Origin: Bacteroidota bacterium
Lineage (GTDB): Bacteria; Bacteroidota; Bacteroidia; Flavobacteriales; Schleiferiaceae
Assembly (NCBI GenBank): GCA_003385605.1
Contig: QQUU01000124.1
Location: forward strand, 24,802-88,801
Length of the DNA: 64,000 nucleotides
Direction of reading: 5' to 3'
The notes under the pieces were generated by a model. The model did not search any database, had not been told where the DNA came from, and was given only the letters and a program-made list of their open reading frames with translations. Shown here piece by piece: positions 18,492 through 26,609 of the stretch. The stretch's first letter is position 1. Each line of letters begins with the position of its first letter. The translations under genes were made by a program, and so were the position numbers.

Positions 18492-19283
18492 ATGAACAAT
18501 AGAGGTCAAGTACGTGCGAAAAAGTACCTGGGACAGCATTTTTTAAAGGATGAAAGCATCGCAGAGCGCATTGCCAATGTAGTTCCTTTTGAAGGTGTTG
18601 AAAAGGTCTTGGAGATTGGTCCGGGTATGGGTGTAATGACCAAATACTTGCTAGACAATCCCTCTATTGAGACTTGGGTGATTGAGATAGACGACGAGAG
18701 CGTCAGCTACCTCAAAGCTCATTATAATACCTTAAGTGCCCGTATTCTTGAAGAAGACTTCCTCAGATGGAACCCTTCAAAAACCTTTGGCGAAGAGAAA
18801 TTTGCACTGGTGGGGAATTTCCCCTACAACATCAGCTCTCAGATCGTTTTCAAGGTGCTAGATCACATGGATCAGATTCCGCTTTTTGGCGGGATGTTCC
18901 AAAAGGAGGTCGCGCAGCGCTTGTGCTCGCCACCGGGAAACAAGACCTATGGAATCCTTTCAGTGCTTTGTCAAGCATACTACGATTTGACCTATGATTT
19001 TACCGTGCCACCGGGTGTGTTTAACCCTCCTCCGAAGGTAGATAGTGGGGTGATGCATATGGTGCGCAAGGCGGAAGATCCGAATATAGATTTCAAGCTG
19101 TTGAAGCGAGGTGTTAAGGCGGCTTTTGGCATGAGAAGAAAAACCCTTCGCAATGCCTTGAAAGTGCTTAACTTGCCAGAAGGCTTCGAGCATCCGTATC
19201 TTAGCAAGCGAGCGGAGCAATTGTCTCACACGGAATTTGTTGAACTTTTAACTGCGATCGAAGATGGAAGAAATGAGCATTAG
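18492..19283 (+). CDS. rsmA: 16S rRNA dimethyladenosine transferase (KsgA/RsmA)
   Basis: Dimethylates two adjacent adenines near the 3' end of 16S rRNA in late 30S assembly. Contains the N-terminal KKYLGQHFL motif, SAM motif I (VLEIGPGMGVMT), catalytic NFPYNISS and the C-terminal helical domain. Start MNNRGQVRAKK at 18492: homologues begin only a few residues before AKKxLGQHFL and no other start codon fits. A frame extending to 18228 runs through the fbp gene. 263 residues. Overlaps mgtE by 20 bp. Confidence 0.96.
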   Translation: MNNRGQVRAKKYLGQHFLKDESIAERIANVVPFEGVEKVLEIGPGMGVMTKYLLDNPSIETWVIEIDDESVSYLKAHYNTLSARILEEDFLRWNPSKTFGEEKFALVGNFPYNISSQIVFKVLDHMDQIPLFGGMFQKEVAQRLCSPPGNKTYGILSVLCQAYYDLTYDFTVPPGVFNPPPKVDSGVMHMVRKAEDPNIDFKLLKRGVKAAFGMRRKTLRNALKVLNLPEGFEHPYLSKRAEQLSHTEFVELLTAIEDGRNEH

Positions 19284-20607
19284 AGCGCGCATAGTGAAGG
19301 CCTTGGGGGAGACCAATGAGGCTGAGTTCGCGCAGATCATTGAAGGTATCCACCCCGCAGATATGGCGGAGGTGTTGGAGACATTCGTCGCTGAAGAACG
19401 TTCTGCGTTCTTTGAGAAGATCGATCCTGAATTGGCCGCAGATATCCTTGTTGAATTTGACGAGGAGGAGCGTGGTGAGCTGGTTTCGACATATTCTACG
19501 GAAGAAATTGCACAGGAATTAGTCGGGAATATGGATTCCGACGATGCTGCGGATATGCTTTCCGAACTTCCAGAGGACATGACCAAAGAGGTCCTTTCCC
19601 AGGTGGAAGATGTCGAGCAAGCCAAGAAAATTGCCCAACTACTTACCCACGAAGAAGATACTGCCGGTGCCCTAATGGCCACCGAGCTTGTGGTGGTGAA
19701 CCAAAGTCTTACAGCCATTCGCTGTGTGGCCGCTATGCGTTCTCAGGCAGAACACATTGACCGCGTCCACGCTGTTTACGTGGTTGACGATAATGATATT
19801 TTAGTCGGAACATTGAGCTTAAAAAAGCTTTTGACCGCGCAACGCACGGCTCCAATTTCTGAGCTGTACCGCCCTATAGAACATACTGTGCTCAGTACCA
19901 CTCCTGCGGAGGAGGTGGCGAATATGATGCAGAAATACGATCTGTTTGTCATTCCTGTGGTCAATGCCGCCGGAGAGCTTCTTGGTCGAATTACCCTGGA
20001 TGATGTAGTCGATTTCATTCGTGAAGAGGCGGAACGCGATTACCAATTGGCCTCGGGTCTTACCGATGAGGTAGAAAGCGACGATAGCGTATATGAAGTT
20101 ACTCGTGCACGCATCCCATGGCTTTTAATCGGACTCTTTGGTGGACTCATCGTTGCCCTGATCATTGGTAAAAACGAAGAGGACATTCAACTAGTTCCTG
20201 CATTGGCCTTTTTCATGCCGCTTATTGCGGCAATGGCAGGAAACGTGGGAGTACAATCTTCGGCGATTGTTGTACAAGCTTTGGCTAGCGACAGAAAGGA
20301 GAACAACATGATTCAGAAATTGACCAAAGAATTGGCTGTGGGTCTGTTCAACGGTCTCATCTTATCGCTCGTGATGTTTGGTGCAGGATTGCTACTAGGA
20401 TACGACCAGCTCATCACTTTGACTGTGAGTACTTCGCTACTGACAGTGATTGTCTTCGCTTCACTCTTTGGAACTTTTATACCGCTGATGCTCGATAGGT
20501 TCAAAGTCGATGCTGCTCTAGCCACAGGGCCATTTATCACCACGGCAAACGATGTAATTGGTCTGATCATTTATTTCCAGATTGGCCGATTGATTATCGG
20601 ATACTAA
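19264..20607 (+). CDS. mgtE: MgtE-family magnesium transporter
   Basis: Mg2+ channel in the inner membrane gated by cytosolic Mg2+. The N domain (about 1-125) is helical, acidic and made of repeats (HPADMAEVLE, DDAADMLSEL). It is followed by two CBS domains (VYVVDDNDILVGTLSLKKLL and FVIPVVNAAGELLGRITLDD). Then come the plug and five membrane helices with the pore motif FFMPLIAAMAGNVGVQSS. 447 residues, full length. Overlaps ksgA by 20 bp and shares one base with the next gene, so the three are co-translated. Confidence 0.95.
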   Translation: MEEMSIRARIVKALGETNEAEFAQIIEGIHPADMAEVLETFVAEERSAFFEKIDPELAADILVEFDEEERGELVSTYSTEEIAQELVGNMDSDDAADMLSELPEDMTKEVLSQVEDVEQAKKIAQLLTHEEDTAGALMATELVVVNQSLTAIRCVAAMRSQAEHIDRVHAVYVVDDNDILVGTLSLKKLLTAQRTAPISELYRPIEHTVLSTTPAEEVANMMQKYDLFVIPVVNAAGELLGRITLDDVVDFIREEAERDYQLASGLTDEVESDDSVYEVTRARIPWLLIGLFGGLIVALIIGKNEEDIQLVPALAFFMPLIAAMAGNVGVQSSAIVVQALASDRKENNMIQKLTKELAVGLFNGLILSLVMFGAGLLLGYDQLITLTVSTSLLTVIVFASLFGTFIPLMLDRFKVDAALATGPFITTANDVIGLIIYFQIGRLIIGY

Positions 20608-21551
20608 TGAAGGCGCTCCTCCTTGACGATACCCATCCTTTTCTCGAGCAAGATTTGCAAGCGGGCGGTCTCACCTTGGTTCGTGAGTATTCGGCGCCTT
20701 TGGAAGAATTAGCCGCTCACCATAGCGATGCACTAGTATTAATCATCCGCTCACGTATGCGCGTTGATGCTCATTTTTTAAGCCAATTCCCTTCTTTGAA
20801 AGTCATTGGTCGCCTTGGCGCGGGCTTGGAGAATATAGACCTCGCCGAAGCTGAAAATCGCGGTATTTCGTGCCAGCGCGTTCCCGAAGGGAATGCGCGC
20901 GCAGTTGCGGAACACGCGCTGGGTATGTTGCTCAGTTTGCTGAACCATCTTCCGCGTGTTCACAGGGAGATTAAGGAAGGCAAGTGGTTGCGTGAACCCA
21001 ATAAGGGCCGCGAATTGCAGTCGCTTACTGTGGGGGTCATTGGGTATGGCGTGATGGGTAGTGAATTTGCTCAGTTGATCAGCGCTATGGGTGTGAAGGT
21101 GCTTGCTTACGATAAATACAAACAAGATTATGCGCCCGAAGGCATCAGGGAGGTGAGCTTGCAGGAATTGCAAGCAGAGGCAGATGTGGTCAGTTTGCAC
21201 CTGCCATTGACCGGCGAGACCCAGGGGTTAGCGGATGCCCAGTTTTTTGCTGGATTTAAGAAGCCAATTCACTTTATCAATACAGCCCGCGGGCCTATTC
21301 TGAAGACCGACGATTTGTTGGCGGCGATGGACGAAGGCAAGGTGCTGAGTGCAGGTTTGGATGTTCTTGAATACGAGAAATCGAGCTTTACGAGCTTGTT
21401 TGAAGACGAATTGCCTTTGACTTTGCAAAGGTTGCTCCAGCGCGAAAATGTGCTGTTGAGTCCGCACATCGCAGGGTGGACCAAGGAAAGCTTTGAGAAG
21501 ATGGGCCGCGGTTTAGCAGCCAAAGTGCTTGAGGTGCTAAAGGCTTCTTAG
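20607..21551 (+). CDS. D-isomer-specific 2-hydroxyacid dehydrogenase (SerA-like, no ACT domain)
   Basis: NAD-dependent oxidoreductase of the 3-phosphoglycerate dehydrogenase type. Key sites: VIGRLGAGLENIDL in the substrate domain, Rossmann loop GVIGYGVMGSE, and the catalytic triad Arg (NTARGPIL), Glu (LDVLEYE) and His (SPHIAGW). At 314 residues it lacks the C-terminal regulatory domain of serine-pathway SerA, so the substrate could be phosphoglycerate, glyoxylate or another 2-keto acid. Start overlaps the mgtE stop (TAATG). Convergent with lysC (4-bp overlap). Confidence 0.88.
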   Translation: MKALLLDDTHPFLEQDLQAGGLTLVREYSAPLEELAAHHSDALVLIIRSRMRVDAHFLSQFPSLKVIGRLGAGLENIDLAEAENRGISCQRVPEGNARAVAEHALGMLLSLLNHLPRVHREIKEGKWLREPNKGRELQSLTVGVIGYGVMGSEFAQLISAMGVKVLAYDKYKQDYAPEGIREVSLQELQAEADVVSLHLPLTGETQGLADAQFFAGFKKPIHFINTARGPILKTDDLLAAMDEGKVLSAGLDVLEYEKSSFTSLFEDELPLTLQRLLQRENVLLSPHIAGWTKESFEKMGRGLAAKVLEVLKAS

Positions 21552-22807
21552 AAGCGTTTGAAAACGAATTGGACCGTATCTGGCGTTCGTTGTTCCAATA
21601 AAATATCTAGACCTTCTGTTTCGCGAGTTTCATCCGCTTCATTGGTGTGACGGATGGTCAGTAGTTCAACAGAGGAAGTGAGTTCGAGGTCGAATTGACC
21701 AGTGAGCTCAGCCAGCATTTTAGGTACAATGATCGCATCGTTGTTGATACAGAACATCGCTCTTGTCGCAGTGTTGCGCATCAAATTTACCACGACGCCT
21801 TGCTCGGCGAACAGACGATATACTGCGCTAAGGTGGTGCTCGGCGATAAAGGCCAAATCTTTGGTGCTGAGCTGCAGAAGGATTTGGTTTTTCTTCAAGA
21901 TGAAGTTGGCAACCTCGGGCTCTGGGCGGTCTACACCTCCAATGGTTGTTCCTGGAAGCGTAGGGTCGACAAAGCTCTTGATGTGCAATGGAATGCCCTT
22001 CTTCTTGAGGGGCTGAATGGTCTTTGGGTGGATGATCGAGGCACCGTAAAAGGCCAATTCAATGGCTTCGTTAAACGGCAATGCATCAATCTTTTGGGTA
22101 TTGGCGAAGGTCTTTGGGTCTCCGTTCAACATTCCTGGTACATCTTTCCAGATGGTGAGGCTATCTGCACCAAGGCAGAAGGCAAATACGGCACCGGTAT
22201 AATCGGATCCTTCGCGACCTAGAGTTGTTGGGCGCCCGTCTGGAGAGGAGCCTATGAATCCTTGTACGAAGTTGACCTTGTCCTGGGCAATGTTTGAGCG
22301 GATGGCACGGCCGGTTTGTTCCCATTGGACCGTTGCACGGCGGAATTGACCGTCGGTTTTTACCAGTTCGCGCGTGTCCTGCCAAACAGTTGGTACTTCC
22401 TGACCAACGTAGGCTGCAATGATACGTGTGGAGATCAATTCTCCGTGGTGCACAATATAGTCGTAGCCTTCGCCGTAAGAAATGTCTTGCTTATCCAAAC
22501 CTTCTCGAATACTGGCAATCAGGGCTGCAACGTGCTCGTTGATTTCTGTGGGGTCCTCAAAGAGTTCATTGATGATACTTTGGTGAAAGGCAGCAATAGC
22601 GTCAATTTTTACATTGGCCTCGGATAAATTTCCGTTACTCCATGCGGCTACCACTTCTTCAAAAGCATTGGTCATTTTGCCCATCGCGCTGACGACAACA
22701 ACCATGGGACGCTGGCTGAATTGGCCAATAATGCTGGCTACATTTCGTACGCTCTGTGCATCCTTTACCGATGCACCACCAAATTTGAAGACTAGCGGTG
22801 TGCTCAT
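21548..22807 (-). CDS. lysC: Aspartate kinase
   Basis: Phosphorylates aspartate, the first step to lysine, threonine and methionine. The N-terminal kinase domain starts with FKFGGASVKDA and has the GREGSDYTGAVFA and WKDVPGMLNGDP substrate/nucleotide motifs. A C-terminal ACT-like region (about 300-419) may give feedback control. Monofunctional: no homoserine dehydrogenase part. Start at 22807 (MSTPLVFKF) because homologues begin there; the 15 extra codons upstream overlap the GNAT gene. Third gene after lysA and GNAT, joined by ATGA overlaps. Confidence 0.93.
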   Translation of the reverse strand: MSTPLVFKFGGASVKDAQSVRNVASIIGQFSQRPMVVVVSAMGKMTNAFEEVVAAWSNGNLSEANVKIDAIAAFHQSIINELFEDPTEINEHVAALIASIREGLDKQDISYGEGYDYIVHHGELISTRIIAAYVGQEVPTVWQDTRELVKTDGQFRRATVQWEQTGRAIRSNIAQDKVNFVQGFIGSSPDGRPTTLGREGSDYTGAVFAFCLGADSLTIWKDVPGMLNGDPKTFANTQKIDALPFNEAIELAFYGASIIHPKTIQPLKKKGIPLHIKSFVDPTLPGTTIGGVDRPEPEVANFILKKNQILLQLSTKDLAFIAEHHLSAVYRLFAEQGVVVNLMRNTATRAMFCINNDAIIVPKMLAELTGQFDLELTSSVELLTIRHTNEADETRETEGLDILLEQRTPDTVQFVFKRF

Positions 22808-23271
22808 TTGTATTGCGCTAATTGTTCTCTGGTCAACGTTCCCAAATGCCACTCAGGGTCGAGGGAAGCGTCGTATTTTTTATAAAAGTTTAACGCTGGA
22901 TCGTTCCATTCTAATACGGTCCACTCCATGCGTCCTACATTCTGCTCAGCAGCCACCTTTACGACAGCATCGAAAAGTTGTTTGCCCACCCCGTGCTGAC
23001 GGAATTCAGGCTTCACATACAAATCTTCAAGGTGAAGGGTAGGGCCTTTCCAAGTGCTGTAACGCGGATAGTAAAGGGCCATTCCTATGACTCCTTGGTC
23101 GTCGTGTTCTGCAACGAAACAGTCGAATCTACCTTCAGAAAAACCGTGGGTGATGAGGTCCCCTTCGGTCACAATCACAGCATCTGGCTCTTTTTCATAA
23201 ATGGCCAATTCAGTAATAAGGCCTAATACGGCCTTCATGTCCTGCTGTTGTGCTACGCGAATGTTGATCAT
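22804..23271 (-). CDS. GNAT acetyltransferase, spermidine/spermine (SSAT)-like
   Basis: 155-residue GCN5-fold enzyme. The features YSTWKGPTLHLEDLYVKPEFRQHGVGKQLFDAV hold the acetyl-CoA loop (RQHGVGK). ELAIYEKEPDAV near the start and WTVLEWNDPALNFYKKYDA near the end resemble the diamine acetyltransferase (SSAT/SAT2) branch, so a polyamine, thialysine or related amine is a likely acceptor. Lies between lysA and lysC with ATGA overlaps on both sides, so it is tightly co-translated with lysine-pathway enzymes. Whether lysine or a lysine-derived polyamine is its substrate is open. Confidence 0.85.
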   Translation of the reverse strand: MINIRVAQQQDMKAVLGLITELAIYEKEPDAVIVTEGDLITHGFSEGRFDCFVAEHDDQGVIGMALYYPRYSTWKGPTLHLEDLYVKPEFRQHGVGKQLFDAVVKVAAEQNVGRMEWTVLEWNDPALNFYKKYDASLDPEWHLGTLTREQLAQYK

Positions 23272-24545
23272 CCCTGCGAAGGTACAGTAATCTCTTCGTT
23301 TGTAGCCTCGCTCACTGGAAGCTCGTTGTAGAGCCCGTGATCCACTGTTCCTCTTACCAAATCTTCGATGTTTTCTCGCTCACGAATGAGGTACGGTGTG
23401 TTGTTTTCAATGAGGATTTCGGCGGGGCGTACGCGGCTGTTATACTGAGAAGCCATACTGCTGCAATAGGCACCTGCATTGTGGAAGGCTAGGAGATCAC
23501 CGTTTCGCACTTCGCCCAGCTTGCGATCGTAACCGAAAGTATCGGTCTCACAAACGTAGCCAACGATGGTGTACAGGCGTTGCTCCCCTTCAGGATTGCT
23601 CAAGTTTTCAATGTGGTGATAGGCGTCGTACATCATTGGGCGAGGGAAGTGGTTGAAGCCACTATTTACCTGTGCGAAAACTGTAGACGGTGTCGTTTTT
23701 GTGCTGTTCACCTTAGCGATGAAGGCGCCGGCTTCGCTTACCAAGAATTTACCCGGTTCGAAGATGAGTTTGAGGTCGCGGCCGTATTCCAGGCAGAACT
23801 CTTTGAATCGCTCACTCATGCGTGCGCCGAAGCTTTCGATATCCGTGGTGGCTTCACCCGGGCGGTAGCCCACTTTGAAACCAGAACCGAAGTCGATGTA
23901 GGTCAGTTCTTTGAAGTCGTGTGCGAGGTCCATCAAAAGGCTCGCTCCGCGCATGAAGGCGTCAATGTCCAAAATGTCTGAACCCGTGTGCATGTGCAGG
24001 CCGTGAACGTGGAGCCCCATATTGTTTACGATGCGGTGCAGGTGGCGGACTTGGTGGATAGAGATTCCGAATTTAGAATCGATGTGTCCCACGGAAATCT
24101 TTGCATTTCCACCCGCCATAATGTGTGGATTGATGCGCACACATACTGGTACCGTATTGCCAAATTCGTTGGCAAATTCTTCCAAGGTTTCTAGGTTGTC
24201 GATGTTGATCTGAACACCGATCCCTACAGCTTCCTTAATCTCGTGGATACCTACACCGTTTGGGGTGAAAAGGATCTGATCTGGTCGGAACCCCGCGCGC
24301 AAGCCCAACTCAATTTCTCCTAAACTAACCGCATCTAAACCTGCCCCAAGGCTGCGCATGAGCTTTAGAATGTTGAGGTTGTTCAATGCTTTACAAGCGT
24401 AGTGGATATCTACATCAATATCCTGGTCGAAGGCGTGCTTCATTCTGAAGTACTGACCACGGATGGTTTTGGCATCATAAACATACAATGGGGAACCGTA
24501 GGCTTCTACCCAATTCGCTGCATCATTTAATGGAAATTTCGTCAT
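23268..24545 (-). CDS. lysA: Diaminopimelate decarboxylase
   Basis: PLP enzyme that makes lysine from meso-diaminopimelate. Fold-type III signature with PLP Lys at residue 52 (YACKALNN), HMHTGSDI in the barrel, GSGFKVGY for phosphate binding and the conserved CETDTFG/AGAYCSSMASQYN active-site Cys region. Length 425, normal. Start MTKFPLNDAANWV. First gene of the lysA-GNAT-lysC operon with a good -7 element upstream. Confidence 0.96.
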   Translation of the reverse strand: MTKFPLNDAANWVEAYGSPLYVYDAKTIRGQYFRMKHAFDQDIDVDIHYACKALNNLNILKLMRSLGAGLDAVSLGEIELGLRAGFRPDQILFTPNGVGIHEIKEAVGIGVQINIDNLETLEEFANEFGNTVPVCVRINPHIMAGGNAKISVGHIDSKFGISIHQVRHLHRIVNNMGLHVHGLHMHTGSDILDIDAFMRGASLLMDLAHDFKELTYIDFGSGFKVGYRPGEATTDIESFGARMSERFKEFCLEYGRDLKLIFEPGKFLVSEAGAFIAKVNSTKTTPSTVFAQVNSGFNHFPRPMMYDAYHHIENLSNPEGEQRLYTIVGYVCETDTFGYDRKLGEVRNGDLLAFHNAGAYCSSMASQYNSRVRPAEILIENNTPYLIRERENIEDLVRGTVDHGLYNELPVSEATNEEITVPSQG

Positions 24546-24564
24546 TGCGCTGTGCTTTACTTGG

Positions 24565-24572
24565 CAAAAGTA
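24565..24572 (-). promoter_or_regulatory. -7 promoter element for the lysA operon
   Basis: TACTTTTG on the minus strand matches TAnnTTTG and gives a leader of about 13 nt. A TTG (CAA on + at 24597-24599) sits 24 nt upstream, a little far for a -33 box. Confidence 0.5.
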
Positions 24573-24654
24573 TCTCTACTGCCGAGCATTTACGCGCAAT
24601 TGCGGTTATTTAGTCTAAAAAATGACAGATTGTTATATTTTGAACAAAAGAAAA

Positions 24655-24681
24655 CCACTTGGAACCTCCCGCTCCAAGTGG
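24655..24681 (-). terminator. Intrinsic terminator of the kinase-prpE-acs operon
   Basis: On the minus strand a 9-bp stem CCACTTGGA/TCCAAGTGG with a 9-nt loop is followed by TTTTCTTTTG. It lies about 20 nt after the acs stop. Confidence 0.85.
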
Positions 24682-24701
24682 TCTAATTGTTATCGCTGAG
24701 T

Positions 24702-26609
24702 TTAGCTACGTAAAGCTAAAGCATCCGCTTTTATCGTTTCAACAACACTTGGGTCAAGTAATGTCGAAGTATCGCCAAGATTGCTAGTATCACCTTCTGC
24801 TACTTTTCTTAAAATTCTACGCATGATTTTACCTGAACGCGTCTTAGGTAGACCGGGTACAATCTGAATGACATCAGGTTTCGCAATAGGGCCGATCTCA
24901 GCCACCAAAGTGCTGATGATAGCCTTACGAACTTCTTCTGCATTGTGACTGCCTTCTTCAAGGATAACGTAGGCGTAGATGCCTTGCCCCTTGATATCGT
25001 GCGGATAACCTACGACAGCACTCTCTGTCACTACAGAAGATGCATTGATGGCATTTTCAATTTCTGCAGTACCGAATCGGTGGCCACTTACATTGATGAC
25101 ATCATCTACACGACCAATGATGCGGAACATTCCGTCCTCGCGACGTGCACCGTCACCTGTAAAGTAATGGCCCTCGTAATTGCTGAAATAAACGTTCTTG
25201 CAACGCTCGTGATCGCCGTAAGTCGTACGCAACATAGACGGCCATGGATGCTTCACACACAAGTAACCTTCCACTCCGTCGCCGTTGATTTCATTGCCGT
25301 CGCTGTCTAAAAGAACAGGTTGGATGCCTGGAAGTGGACGGCCCGCATAGGTTGGGCGTTGAGGGCTGTGTGCCCCTAAGCCAGAAATCATAATACCTCC
25401 AGTTTCGGTTTGCCACCATGTATCTACAATTGGACAATTTCCGTGTCCAACTTTCTGATCGTACCAGTGCCATGCTTCGGCATTGATTGGCTCGCCTACT
25501 GATCCAATAACCTTTAGAGAACTCAAATCTGCACGCTCAACGAACTCGTCACCCATCGCCATCAAGGCGCGAATCGCCGTTGGAGCAGTATAAAATTGGT
25601 TTACTTTATACTTATCACATACGTCCCAGAAACGACCTGCATCCGGGAAGGTAGGTACCCCTTCAAACATCATCGTCGTTGCACCGTTCAATAGTGGTCC
25701 GTAGATAATGTAGCTGTGTCCAGTAATCCAACCCACATCCGCAGTACACCAGTACACATCACCGCGCTCGTATTGGAATACGTTTTGGAAGCTGTAGGCC
25801 GCGTAGACCATGTATCCACCACAAGTGTGAACGACACCTTTAGGCTTGCCTGTCGAGCCAGAAGTGTAGAGGATGAAGAGCATGTCTTCGGCGTCCATAG
25901 GCTCAGGAGCACAATCTGCGCTCACTTCAGCTGCTGCTTCTGCATACCAGTGGTCGCGACCTTCAACCATTTCCACCTCGCGTCCGTCGCGCTTTACAAC
26001 GATCACGCTCTCCACCGAAGTACAGTTTTTCAATGCCTCATCTACAGTGGTTTTTACCGGCAAGGCTTTTGCGCCACGGTACATACCGTCTGAAGTCAAT
26101 ACGCACACACACTGGCTGTCGTTGATGCGATCGGCTAGTGCATTAGAAGAGAATCCTGCGAATACTACAGAGTGAACGGCACCAATTCTAGCACAGGCCA
26201 ACACTCCAATGGTAAGTTCAGGCACCATAGGCATGTATACTGCCACGCGGTCGCCCTTCTTCACGCCTTTTGCTTTCAATACATTGGCAAAGCGACAAAC
26301 TTCAGCATGCAGTTCTTTAAAGGTCATGCGCACTTCTTGTTCTTTTGGGTCGTTTGGTTCCCAAATCAAGGCAATATCATCGCCTCTTTCTTCGAGATGA
26401 CGGTCCAAACAGTTTTCGGTAATGTTTAAAACACCGCCTTGGAACCACTTCACATTTGGAGTATTGAATTCCCATTCTAATGTTTTGTCCCACGGCTTTT
26501 GCCAAGTGAATTCACCTGCTATACCCTCCCAAAATGCGGCGGGGTTATCTACTGAGGCTTTATAAGCTTCTTCGTACTTCGCGAAGCTGTCGATGTTGTA
26601 ATAGCTCAT
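24702..26609 (-). CDS. acs: Acetyl-CoA synthetase (AMP-forming)
   Basis: Activates acetate to acetyl-CoA through acetyl-AMP. Adenylate-forming motifs: YTSGSTGKPKGVVHT (A3), WWQTETGG (A5 region), the YFTGDGARRE motif A7 and the C-terminal KTRSGKIMRR, whose last GK lysine is the family's acetylation-controlled residue. 635 residues, typical of Acs. Overlaps prpE by 4 bp (ATGA), so the two ligases are co-expressed. Followed by a terminator. The upstream kinase/receiver pair belongs to the same operon, as in the CrbS/R-controlled acs systems of proteobacteria. Confidence 0.95.
   Translation of the reverse strand: MSYYNIDSFAKYEEAYKASVDNPAAFWEGIAGEFTWQKPWDKTLEWEFNTPNVKWFQGGVLNITENCLDRHLEERGDDIALIWEPNDPKEQEVRMTFKELHAEVCRFANVLKAKGVKKGDRVAVYMPMVPELTIGVLACARIGAVHSVVFAGFSSNALADRINDSQCVCVLTSDGMYRGAKALPVKTTVDEALKNCTSVESVIVVKRDGREVEMVEGRDHWYAEAAAEVSADCAPEPMDAEDMLFILYTSGSTGKPKGVVHTCGGYMVYAAYSFQNVFQYERGDVYWCTADVGWITGHSYIIYGPLLNGATTMMFEGVPTFPDAGRFWDVCDKYKVNQFYTAPTAIRALMAMGDEFVERADLSSLKVIGSVGEPINAEAWHWYDQKVGHGNCPIVDTWWQTETGGIMISGLGAHSPQRPTYAGRPLPGIQPVLLDSDGNEINGDGVEGYLCVKHPWPSMLRTTYGDHERCKNVYFSNYEGHYFTGDGARREDGMFRIIGRVDDVINVSGHRFGTAEIENAINASSVVTESAVVGYPHDIKGQGIYAYVILEEGSHNAEEVRKAIISTLVAEIGPIAKPDVIQIVPGLPKTRSGKIMRRILRKVAEGDTSNLGDTSTLLDPSVVETIKADALALRS

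Noticed and set aside
21695..22222. A 175-codon plus-strand frame opposite lysC
   Set aside because: Lies wholly inside a well-supported aspartate kinase; no signal, motif or promoter.
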